Notes under the pieces: model-generated | Database searches by the model: none | The model's input: only the letters and a program-made list of their open reading frames with translations | Told to the model about the DNA's origin: nothing | Shown here: positions 1 to 5,595 of the stretch, in pieces | Numbering within the stretch: the first letter of the stretch is position 1 | How the letters are laid out: each line of letters begins with the position of its first letter | NCBI GenBank assembly: GCA_003551325.1 | Contig: PUMK01000174.1 | Location: 1-5,882, forward strand | Source of the DNA: Candidatus Acetothermia bacterium | Lineage (GTDB): Bacteria > Bipolaricaulota > Bipolaricaulia > Bipolaricaulales > Bipolaricaulaceae | Direction: 5' to 3' | Length of the DNA: 5,882 nucleotides | Program-made: the position numbers and the translations under genes

Positions 1-85
1 CGGTGCCGTCCACAAGAAGACCCGCCCGCACCCCGCGCACTGACCCAGAAGAAACCTCAAGCGCTCGTTGCACCGACCCGCTCAT
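1..85 (-). CDS. Amidohydrolase-like protein, N-terminal fragment cut by the window edge
   Basis: Only the first 28 codons are present; the gene runs off the left end. The ATG at 85-83 follows a perfect AGGAGGT (minus strand, 97-91) with a 5-nt spacer, the best ribosome binding site in the window, so a real start is likely even though the fragment is short. The visible protein begins MSGSVQRALEVSS and ends VRAGLLVDGT. A glycine-rich beta strand of the form (A)G-x-L-(I/V)DGT is typical of the N-terminal sandwich domain of metal-dependent amidohydrolases (imidazolonepropionase/prolidase-like members), where it precedes the HxH metal motif. That motif lies outside the window, so the family call rests on about ten residues. 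It is 92 nt downstream of the binding-protein gene, with a hairpin between them, and may be a further hydrolase for the same substrate class. The substrate is unknown. Confidence 0.5.
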   Translation of the reverse strand, partial: MSGSVQRALEVSSGSVRGVRAGLLVDGT

Positions 86-90
86 GGCCG

Positions 91-97
91 ACCTCCT
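91..97 (-). promoter_or_regulatory. Perfect Shine-Dalgarno AGGAGGT of the amidohydrolase-like gene
   Basis: The minus strand reads AGGAGGT, fully complementary to the 16S rRNA tail, 5 nt before the ATG at 85. It is the main reason for calling a gene at the window edge. Confidence 0.75.
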
Positions 98-123
98 TGA
101 AGTGTCGTATCGTTGAAGGAAAC

Positions 124-153
124 GGGGGACGATGCCCAAGGGCACCGTCCCCC
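124..153 (-). terminator. Terminator-like hairpin after the solute-binding protein gene
   Basis: The arms 124-136 and 141-153 pair over 13 bp around the 4-base loop 137-140. In the minus-strand RNA the only non-Watson-Crick pair (132/145) is a G-U wobble, whereas a plus-strand RNA would have an A-C mismatch, so the structure fits transcription on the minus strand. The loop is CUUG, a known stable tetraloop. The hairpin begins 24 nt after the stop codon. The sequence following it reads GTTTCCTTC, a weak U-tract, so it may be a leaky terminator or an mRNA-stabilising 3' structure that keeps the binding-protein message more abundant than the next gene. Confidence 0.65.
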
Positions 154-177
154 GTCCCGTATCGCCAACGGCGACGT

Positions 178-1785
178 TCACTCCACGATGCTTGCGTCGT
201 AGAACACCGGTGAACCACCGATGTGGATCTTGACATCTTGAATGCGGCTTTCGTTGAAACCGTAAACACTGGCGATGGCGAACAGCGGGTTGCTCAACGC
301 GTTCTCCACCCAGATGATCTGGTACTCCTTCGCCGCCGCCTCACGCTCAGCTTCGTCGGTCGTCGTCATGGCGGTCTCGATGAGCGCGTCCATGTAGGGA
401 TCGTCGAACTTGGGGAAGTTACGTCCGACACCGATCTGAGCGCTGTGCGCGAACCAGTACATACGGGACACGATGTCCATGCCCGAGCTCCCCACCACGC
501 AGCTGTGCCACACGCTGGGATGCATCGCACACGAGGACATCATCTCCGCACCGGTCGTCACGGTGATGTTGAGTCGAATGCCGACCTCGGCCAGCATCGC
601 CTGCACCATCTCCGCCGGTGCCTCCGCCATGTACCCTGGGAAGGACACGAACTCGACCTCCAACCGCTGGCCGTCCTTCTGGCGAACACCATCTCGACCC
701 AACGTCCATCCGGCATCCTCAAGAAGCTGCATGGCCTTCTCCGGATCGTAGGGATAGTAGTTCTCGACCTCGGGGTTGTAGTACGGGCTGGCCTGCATCA
801 ACGGGCCGTAGACCGGGAAGTACACGCCGAAGAAGAGCGAGTCCACAAGCGCTTCCTGATCGGTGGCGTAGTTGATCGCCTGGCGAACAGCCAGCTCATC
901 CGTAGGCGGCTTCTGCACGTTGAGGTGGTGCTGCTGCGCCATACCGGCACGGGCCTGGATCAGCACCTCGAAGTCCTGGTGGGCTTGGAGGTTCTGCACC
1001 TGCTCCATGGGAACCTCATCCATGAAGTCGATCTCACCCACCTGCAACGCTGCCAGACGTGTCTCAGCCTCGGGGATGAACCGCCAGATCAGGGTCTCGA
1101 TCGCTGGCGGACCCTGGTGACTACGATACTCCGGACCCCATGTGTAATCGGGGTTGCGCTCGAACACCACGCGGGACTGGTAGTCCTCCCGGGCCAACAC
1201 CCAGGGACCCGTACCCACGAGCTTCTCGTGCGTGGCGCGGTTCGCCGGATCCTCGAAGGCGGTCGGCGAGAGCCAACCGTACAGAGGGTCAGCGACGATC
1301 TGCAGGAAGGTGGGCTTGGCTTCGGCGAACGTCAACCGCACCGTCAGCTCGTCCACCTCTTCGTAAGCCGTGATGTCCTCGAACACCGTGGCGAACCGCT
1401 TGGAGCGCGTTGCCGGGTCGAGGATCCGGTCGATGTTACGGATCAGGGCATCGGCGTTCCACGGGGTACCGTCATGGAAGGTCACGCCGGGCCGCAGGTT
1501 GAACACCCATACCTTACCACCCTCGCTGGCCTCCCAGCTCTCAGCAAGCCCAGGATAGAAGCTGCCATCGTCGCCCTGCCGTACGAGCACATCCGTATAG
1601 CACTTCACCATCCACGTCACCTGCGTGAAGTCGCTGATGTGGGGATCAAGCGTGTCGTAGTCCCAGTTACGAATGGCCACCGTTACCGCGTCGTCTGCCG
1701 CCACCCCAACCACGCCCAGCACAACCAACGCACCTACTGCCAGGAACATGGCCAAGGCGCCACTATGGCGCAATTTCCTCGTCAC
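178..1785 (-). CDS. ABC transporter substrate-binding protein, family 5 (DppA/OppA/NikA-like)
   Basis: Extracytoplasmic receptor of a peptide/nickel/oligosaccharide-type ABC importer, about 535 aa, the usual length for SBP_bac_5. The GTG at 1785 is preferred: it lies 7 nt after AGGAGGT (1799-1793) and gives a clean Sec signal peptide, with basic n-region RKLRH, a hydrophobic core at about residues 10-27 and probable cleavage at VAA|DD near residue 30. The in-frame GTG at 1794 overlaps the Shine-Dalgarno and is unlikely. There is no lipobox Cys. Family hallmarks follow in order: PGLAESWE, LRPGVTFHDGTPWNADA, GTGPWVL, RNPDYTWG, VRQAINYATDQEALVD and YDPEKAMQLLEDAGW. Two cysteines in SSCAMHPSVWHSC could form a disulfide in the second lobe. 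The ligand cannot be deduced. The enzyme genes upstream suggest a ureide, N-carbamoyl compound or short peptide (inference). No permease or ATPase gene is adjacent, which is unusual for this family. Confidence 0.93.
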   Translation of the reverse strand: MTRKLRHSGALAMFLAVGALVVLGVVGVAADDAVTVAIRNWDYDTLDPHISDFTQVTWMVKCYTDVLVRQGDDGSFYPGLAESWEASEGGKVWVFNLRPGVTFHDGTPWNADALIRNIDRILDPATRSKRFATVFEDITAYEEVDELTVRLTFAEAKPTFLQIVADPLYGWLSPTAFEDPANRATHEKLVGTGPWVLAREDYQSRVVFERNPDYTWGPEYRSHQGPPAIETLIWRFIPEAETRLAALQVGEIDFMDEVPMEQVQNLQAHQDFEVLIQARAGMAQQHHLNVQKPPTDELAVRQAINYATDQEALVDSLFFGVYFPVYGPLMQASPYYNPEVENYYPYDPEKAMQLLEDAGWTLGRDGVRQKDGQRLEVEFVSFPGYMAEAPAEMVQAMLAEVGIRLNITVTTGAEMMSSCAMHPSVWHSCVVGSSGMDIVSRMYWFAHSAQIGVGRNFPKFDDPYMDALIETAMTTTDEAEREAAAKEYQIIWVENALSNPLFAIASVYGFNESRIQDVKIHIGGSPVFYDASIVE

Positions 1786-1792
1786 GTCATAC

Positions 1793-1799
1793 ACCTCCT
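1793..1799 (-). promoter_or_regulatory. Shine-Dalgarno that decides the start of the binding protein
   Basis: AGGAGGT on the minus strand, 7 nt before the GTG at 1785. The nearer ATG at 1790-1788 is in another frame and ends after two codons (ATG ACG TGA). Its stop overlaps the GTG start as GTGA. The true start is therefore GTG. Confidence 0.7.
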
Positions 1800-1823
1800 G
1801 AAGTTGTTGAGACTTCCGATGCG

Positions 1824-1852
1824 CGTGCGGACGTCACCCGGGCGTCCGCACG
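1824..1852. repeat. Perfect 10-bp inverted repeat in the leader of the binding-protein gene
   Basis: CGTGCGGACG (1824-1833) and CGTCCGCACG (1843-1852) are exact reverse complements around a 9-nt loop. It lies 24 nt upstream of the Shine-Dalgarno of the binding-protein gene. No U-tract follows on either strand, so it is not a standard intrinsic terminator. It could be a 5' leader hairpin acting on message stability or translation, or a dyad operator. Its stem is G+C-rich and could also be chance in a G+C-rich background. Confidence 0.5.
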
Positions 1853-1939
1853 GAACAGCGTCCAGTCGATGATCACCCCCCCATCCAACCCGAGCATTCT
1901 CGTCAACCGAGGCAACTTCTTCGCGGTCGAACATTCCAC

Positions 1940-1969
1940 ATCGTAGCACAACGCACGCCGGTCAGGCAA
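1940..1969 (-). promoter_or_regulatory. Possible sigma-70-type promoter for the binding-protein gene
   Basis: The minus strand carries TTGCCT (1969-1964) and TACGAT (1945-1940) separated by 18 nt. Each hexamer matches 4 of 6 consensus positions. Transcription would start near 1932 and give a leader of about 147 nt that includes the 1824-1852 hairpin. The call rests on pattern only; no conserved operator was recognised. Confidence 0.3.
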
Positions 1970-2007
1970 GCGCCTGTGGCGCCGATAGGGCCAACATATG
2001 CTTGCCA

Positions 2008-2025
2008 AGGAGCTCTGTAGCTCCT
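2008..2025. repeat. Short hairpin downstream of pyrB
   Basis: AGGAGCT and AGCTCCT form a perfect 7-bp stem around a 4-nt loop (2015-2018), 66 nt beyond the pyrB stop. On the minus strand it is followed by TTGGC, not a U-run, so it is at best a weak terminator or 3'-end stabiliser for the pyrB message. It resembles a Shine-Dalgarno paired with its complement. Confidence 0.35.
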
Positions 2026-2091
2026 CTCCGTTACGCGGTGAAGTTCCGTATCTTGCAACTATATGTCAAAACGTTGCGAACCGTTGCCCTC

Positions 2092-3018
2092 TCATGCGAT
2101 CAGCGACAGGAGCGCCATCCGTACAGGAACACCGTTGGCCGCCTGGCGGAAATACGCGGCCCCGGGAAGGGGATCCACGTCCACGGTGATCTCGTCCACC
2201 CGCGGCAAAGGATGCATCACGGTGATGTCACGGCCGGAAGCCTCGAGCATCTTCCGGGTGAGGATGAACGCGCCCTTCACGCGCTCGTAGGCAGCCGGGT
2301 CCTCGAACCGTTCGCGCTGCACCCGCGTCATGTAGAGAACTTCGCTTCGGGAGAGAGCGCTCTTTAGGTCGCCGGTCTCCGCTACGTCAACGCCCGCACT
2401 GCGGAGGCCCTCCACGATCTCCGGGGGCATCCTGAGCGCCTCCGGCGAGGCCAAGATCAGCTTCACGCCGTAGAGGGCGAGGACCTGCGACAGGGAGTGC
2501 ACAGTCCGACCGTGCTTGAGATCCCCGGCCAGGGTCACCGTCAGACCCTCGACCCGCCCGCGTTCCTTGAAGATGGTGAAGAGATCGAGAAGCGCTTGGG
2601 TGGGATGCTGTCCGGCCCCGTCACCGGCGTTGATCACCGGTCGGTCCGTGGCTTCCGCTGCCACCTCGGCCGATCCCCGCTCCGGATGCCGGACGACGAT
2701 GACGTCGGCGTAACCCTCCACCGTGCGGATGGTATCGGGGAGCGATTCGCCCTTGACCGCCGAGGAACTCTTGGGGTCGGCAACCGACACCACCTTGCCC
2801 CCCAAGCGCAGCATGGCCGCCTCAAACGAGAGGCGTGTCCGGGTGCTGGGCTCGAAGAACAATGTGGCCAGGATCTTCCCCTCCATCGTATCGAGTGCCT
2901 CACCGCGCTCCAGAGCGTCGGCCATCTGTCGGGCCCGCTCCAGGATCACCTCCAGGTCCTCCCGGTTGAACTGGTCGGCCCGGAGCACATCCACACCGCG
3001 AAAACGATCCACCTTCAT
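2092..3018 (-). CDS. pyrB: Aspartate carbamoyltransferase catalytic chain
   Basis: Makes N-carbamoyl-L-aspartate from carbamoyl phosphate and aspartate in the cytoplasm, the first committed step of pyrimidine synthesis. About 308 aa, close to the 311 of E. coli PyrB. All active-site landmarks are present: carbamoyl-phosphate loop FFEPSTRTR (S58-T61), the neighbouring-subunit loop SSSAVKGES (K89), R110, HPTQ (H138, Q141), GDLKHGRTVHS (R171), the aspartate-binding TRVQRERF (R232, Q234) and HPLPRVDEI (269-277). These fit ATCase rather than ornithine or other carbamoyltransferases. The ATG at 3018 overlaps the aminotransferase stop as TGATG, implying coupled translation. GGAGG at 3025-3021 is only 2 nt from that ATG, so the GTG at 3012 (8-nt spacer) or the GTG at 3021 are alternatives differing by a few residues. 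No regulatory pyrI lies next to it. Its place among hydantoin-type genes leaves open a catabolic or salvage role. Confidence 0.95.
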   Translation of the reverse strand: MKVDRFRGVDVLRADQFNREDLEVILERARQMADALERGEALDTMEGKILATLFFEPSTRTRLSFEAAMLRLGGKVVSVADPKSSSAVKGESLPDTIRTVEGYADVIVVRHPERGSAEVAAEATDRPVINAGDGAGQHPTQALLDLFTIFKERGRVEGLTVTLAGDLKHGRTVHSLSQVLALYGVKLILASPEALRMPPEIVEGLRSAGVDVAETGDLKSALSRSEVLYMTRVQRERFEDPAAYERVKGAFILTRKMLEASGRDITVMHPLPRVDEITVDVDPLPGAAYFRQAANGVPVRMALLSLIA

Positions 3019-4127
3019 CACCTCCCCCGCGCCCCGGCGCGGGCCACGGCGCGCGCCAGGCGCGCCACCGCTTCCTCGATCTCCGCTTCGTCCAGCGCAC
3101 AGAACGGAAGCCGGACGAACCGCGAAGCGTCACCATCGGGGTAGAACCCCGCACTGTCGCTCAGCACAAGCCCCTGCTCGGCCCGCGCCACGTCAGCCAC
3201 CCGCGCGGCGTCAACGCCAGCAGGAAGCGTCAGCCCCACGAAGAACCCTCCCTCAGGGGTGATCCACCGCCCATCGGGAAGATGTTGCTCCAGCGCCTGC
3301 AGCATGACCGCGAGCCGCGGCCGGTACAGCGCCTTCAGCGCCTTCAGGTTGTCGTCAAGGTGTCCGCCCCGCAGGAACGCGTACACCACACCCTGAGCGA
3401 GCATGCCCGGGGTGATATAGGCGTCCTCGGCCAGCTTGGCCATCGCCCGCACCATGTCCGGCTGAGCAAGCGCCCACCCCACACGAAGCCCCGGAGCGAG
3501 GAGCTTGCTGAACGACGACAGCTGCACCACCCGGCCGGGAAGGAGTTCGCGGTAGGAGGGGACGTCCTCGCCGCTGTAGCGGAGCCTTCGGTACGGGATG
3601 TCCTCGACGACGAGCATCCGGCTGTCCTCGGCGATCTCCGCGATCGCCCGCCGTTTGGAAAGCGAGGTCGTAATCCCCGTGGGGTTTTGGAAATCGGGAA
3701 CCGTGTAGAACAGGCGCGGCGCGTGGCGGCGCACCACGTCCTCGAGCGCGGCCACCTCCGGCCCATCGTCCTCCATCGGGACGCCCACCACCTTGAGCCC
3801 CAGCGTGCGAAAGGCGGTCACAGCACGGTCGTACGTCGGGCGCTCCACGGCGACCACGTCCCCAGGCGAAAGGGTTCCTTGCGCGAGGAAAAAGAGGAGC
3901 TGGATCGACCCGTTGCCCACGAGCAACGCCTCCGGTGGAGCATCGGCCCCCACCGCCAGGAACTCCCTCAACGGTTCGAACCCCGTAGCCGGGTGGTACT
4001 GAAGGAGCACCTTCCCGTGCTCGGCAAGCGCCCGGTCGCAGCACGCACGCACGAGATCGCAAGGAAGCGCCTCTGCCGGCGGTACGCCGCGCGTTAGTTT
4101 GATCTTCCGTTCTACTCCTGTGGACAT
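3018..4127 (-). CDS. PLP-dependent aminotransferase, class I/II (fold type I)
   Basis: Transfers an amino group between an amino acid and a 2-oxo acid; cytoplasmic. At 369 aa it is slightly shorter than the usual 390-400. Visible PLP-site features: GNGSIQ (71-76, cofactor phosphate region), Y99, DFQNPTG with N148, VVEDIPYRRL with D176 (pyridine nitrogen) and Y179, SSFSKLLAPGLRVGW with Schiff-base K208 and R215, and FVRLPF with R339 for the substrate carboxylate. The set resembles the LysN/2-aminoadipate/MocR-domain branch, but there is no N-terminal DNA-binding domain. The substrate is not readable. In this context aspartate, alanine or another amino acid released from an N-carbamoyl compound is plausible. 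The ATG at 4127 follows GGGAGGGG (4136-4129) with a tight spacer of about 3 nt. Its start overlaps the hydantoinase end by 16 nt and its stop overlaps the pyrB start, so translation is probably coupled on both sides. Confidence 0.92.
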   Translation of the reverse strand: MSTGVERKIKLTRGVPPAEALPCDLVRACCDRALAEHGKVLLQYHPATGFEPLREFLAVGADAPPEALLVGNGSIQLLFFLAQGTLSPGDVVAVERPTYDRAVTAFRTLGLKVVGVPMEDDGPEVAALEDVVRRHAPRLFYTVPDFQNPTGITTSLSKRRAIAEIAEDSRMLVVEDIPYRRLRYSGEDVPSYRELLPGRVVQLSSFSKLLAPGLRVGWALAQPDMVRAMAKLAEDAYITPGMLAQGVVYAFLRGGHLDDNLKALKALYRPRLAVMLQALEQHLPDGRWITPEGGFFVGLTLPAGVDAARVADVARAEQGLVLSDSAGFYPDGDASRFVRLPFCALDEAEIEEAVARLARAVARAGARGR

Positions 4128-5500
4128 GCCCCTCCCTTCGGTTTCAGCGCGCCGAGTGCCACTGTCCCGGCGCGGGTCGGAAGAAACGACCCCTGTCCCG
4201 CACGTGCCTGAAGCTCATCCTCCCACACCACCCATGCTCCCCGCTGCATCACCCCCACCGGACGCCCCGCCACCCGCGTCCCCTCGTACAGGGTGTAGGG
4301 CGCATGGGAGTGCTGCGTGGCGTGCGTGATCGTCCGCTCCGAATGGGGATCCCAGATCACAAGGTCGGCGTCGCTACCCTCACGGAGCGTCCCCTTCGCG
4401 GGGTACAGCCCGAAGATCTTGGCCGGGTTCTCGCTCAAGAGCTGCACCATGCGCGGCAGGGTGATCCAGCCGCCGAGCACCCCCCGGTCGAAGAGGAGTG
4501 TGGGCATCGTCTCCACCTGAGGCGAACCGTACGGAGCTTCGAAGAACGGATCATCACGACGTTTCGCTTTGGGTGCGTGGTCGCTGGCCACCACATCGAG
4601 GTCCCCGTGGGCCAGGGCCTGCCACAGCACCCGCTGATCGTCCTCGCCCCGAAGCGGAGGCCCGATCTTGGCCAACGGCCCTTGCCGGGCGATCTCCTCG
4701 CCGGTGAGCGTGAGGTATTGCGGGCAGGTCTCCCCGTACACCCACTGTCCGGCCGCGCGCAGTCGCGAGACCGCCTCCGCCGCCTCCCGCCCCGACACGT
4801 GGGGGATGTAGAGCGGACACCCCGCCACAGCGGCCATCGCTGCGGCGCGGTTGACGGCTTCCCCCTCGAGGATCCCGGGGCGCGTCGTCAGGAAGTCCTC
4901 CGCCGGGTCTCGACCCAGCGCTGCCGACTTGTCCTCGAGGTAGTCCGTTGCCAGACCGTTCTCGGCGTGGACCATCCCCAGACCGCCCACCGAGGCGATG
5001 ATGTCCAGCGTCCGCATGAGCTGGTAATCATCGGTCATCCACTTGAGCTTGGCGTACGTCATGAACATCTTGAACGACGTCACGCCCAGTTCCACCGCCC
5101 GCGGAATCTCCTCGGACTGGCGTGCCGGGTCGAACAAGCCGCCGTGCAGGGCGAAGTCGAGCACCGAGCCCTCCCGTCCCTGCTCCATGAACGCCTCGAT
5201 CGTCGCGACGAGACCCTGGCCCGGCTTGGCGTAAGCGAAGTGGAGCACCGTGGTCACACCGCCGTGGGCCGCGGTGACCGAGAGACCCCCAAGATCGTCG
5301 AGGTACACCGGGTGTGTGTGGGCATCGATGAGCCCTGGGAAGACGTAGGCTCCCCCGACATCCTGCACTTCCCGCGCCTGGACATCGAGGTCCTTGCCCA
5401 CCGCAACCACCCGACCGTCGGAGACGGCCACATCCCCGCGGCGGTAGCCCTCGCCTGTGACCACCGTCCCTCCGCGAAACAGCCGATCAACGTTCGCCAT
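4112..5500 (-). CDS. Dihydropyrimidinase/D-hydantoinase-type cyclic amidohydrolase
   Basis: Binuclear metal hydrolase that opens cyclic ureides (hydantoins, dihydropyrimidines) to N-carbamoyl amino acids; cytoplasmic. 462 aa, the family's normal size. Metal ligands are all present: HTH (H61, H63), carboxylated lysine K144 in GVTSFKMFMTY, H178 in MVHAEN, H234 in YIPHVSG and D307 in VVASDHAP. Y149 matches the hydantoinase substrate-binding tyrosine, and GPPLR (280-284) is also typical. A C-terminal sandwich strand DADLVIWDP completes the fold. The dihydroorotase signature HxHLR is absent, so this is not an ordinary PyrC despite pyrB nearby. After HTH it reads PVYLDDLGG, and the loop before HGGVTT is about 7 residues shorter than I recall for D-hydantoinases. 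The start is the ATG at 5500, 4 nt after GGAGG within GGGAGGGA (5510-5503); a longer open frame to 5695 has no homology-like sequence. Specific substrate is unknown. Confidence 0.93.
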   Translation of the reverse strand: MANVDRLFRGGTVVTGEGYRRGDVAVSDGRVVAVGKDLDVQAREVQDVGGAYVFPGLIDAHTHPVYLDDLGGLSVTAAHGGVTTVLHFAYAKPGQGLVATIEAFMEQGREGSVLDFALHGGLFDPARQSEEIPRAVELGVTSFKMFMTYAKLKWMTDDYQLMRTLDIIASVGGLGMVHAENGLATDYLEDKSAALGRDPAEDFLTTRPGILEGEAVNRAAAMAAVAGCPLYIPHVSGREAAEAVSRLRAAGQWVYGETCPQYLTLTGEEIARQGPLAKIGPPLRGEDDQRVLWQALAHGDLDVVASDHAPKAKRRDDPFFEAPYGSPQVETMPTLLFDRGVLGGWITLPRMVQLLSENPAKIFGLYPAKGTLREGSDADLVIWDPHSERTITHATQHSHAPYTLYEGTRVAGRPVGVMQRGAWVVWEDELQARAGQGSFLPTRAGTVALGALKPKGGACPQE

Positions 5501-5502
5501 CG

Positions 5503-5510
5503 TCCCTCCC
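5503..5510 (-). promoter_or_regulatory. Shine-Dalgarno GGGAGGGA that sets the hydantoinase start
   Basis: On the minus strand GGGAGGGA precedes the ATG at 5500. Together with the start of the family fold (MANVDRLFRGGTVVTG) it rejects the 65-codon upstream extension that the open frame would allow. Confidence 0.75.
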
Positions 5511-5542
5511 TCTCTTAGGCCTTGGTATGCACGGATTGCGTC

Positions 5543-5559
5543 CGTGGAGATCGTCCACG
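5543..5559. repeat. Small hairpin in the racemase-hydantoinase gap
   Basis: CGTGGA (5543-5548) and TCCACG (5554-5559) form a perfect 6-bp stem with a 5-nt loop in the 95-nt gap. No U-run follows, so it is not a clear terminator. It might be a processing or stabilising element, or chance. Apart from the ribosome binding site I see nothing else in this gap. Confidence 0.25.
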
Positions 5560-5595
5560 ATTTCCCCGTGCCGGGCGAGGTCCGTCGTCGGCCTC

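Larger units (their letters stand above)
1786..2091. other. 306-nt intergenic region between pyrB and the binding-protein gene
   Basis: This is the only gap over 300 nt in the window. It holds the putative promoter at 1940-1969, the perfect hairpin at 1824-1852, a shorter hairpin at 2008-2025 and an isolated TTGACA (minus strand, 2069-2064) without a convincing -10. Minus-strand frames here are open for up to about 73 codons from a TTG, but none has a convincing ribosome binding site or recognisable protein. The gap most likely separates two transcription units. Confidence 0.7.

Noticed and set aside
57..269. 70-codon minus-strand frame between the binding protein and the amidohydrolase-like gene
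   Set aside because: It overlaps the end of the binding-protein gene and passes through the terminator hairpin and the next gene's start in another frame.
223..1872. Plus-strand open frame of 549 codons opposite the binding-protein gene
   Set aside because: It is His/Arg/Leu-rich with no recognisable domain and mirrors the codon structure of the real gene. Long antisense frames are expected in G+C-rich genes.
1787..2008. 73-codon minus-strand frame (TTG start) or its 36-codon ATG version near 1898 in the pyrB to binding-protein gap
   Set aside because: There is no Shine-Dalgarno at a good distance, no family resemblance, and it contains the 1824-1852 hairpin. At most it is a leader ORF.
2041..2069. 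TTGACA (minus strand, 2069-2064) as a -35 box
   Set aside because: The -35 is perfect, but at 17 nt the -10 would be GAACTT, and no better hexamer lies within 16-18 nt.
2065..2091. Terminator directly after the pyrB stop (AACG/CGTT followed by TTTT)
   Set aside because: The stem is only 4 bp with an 8-nt loop, too weak to call.
4112..5500. Dihydroorotase (pyrC) as the identity of the cyclic amidohydrolase
   Set aside because: Despite pyrB nearby, it lacks HxHLR and has the hydantoinase motif FKMFMTY plus family-typical length.
4304..5518. Plus-strand open frame of 404 codons opposite the hydantoinase
   Set aside because: Shadow of a well-supported gene with all metal ligands; composition is Arg/His/Pro-rich and no ribosome binding site was seen.
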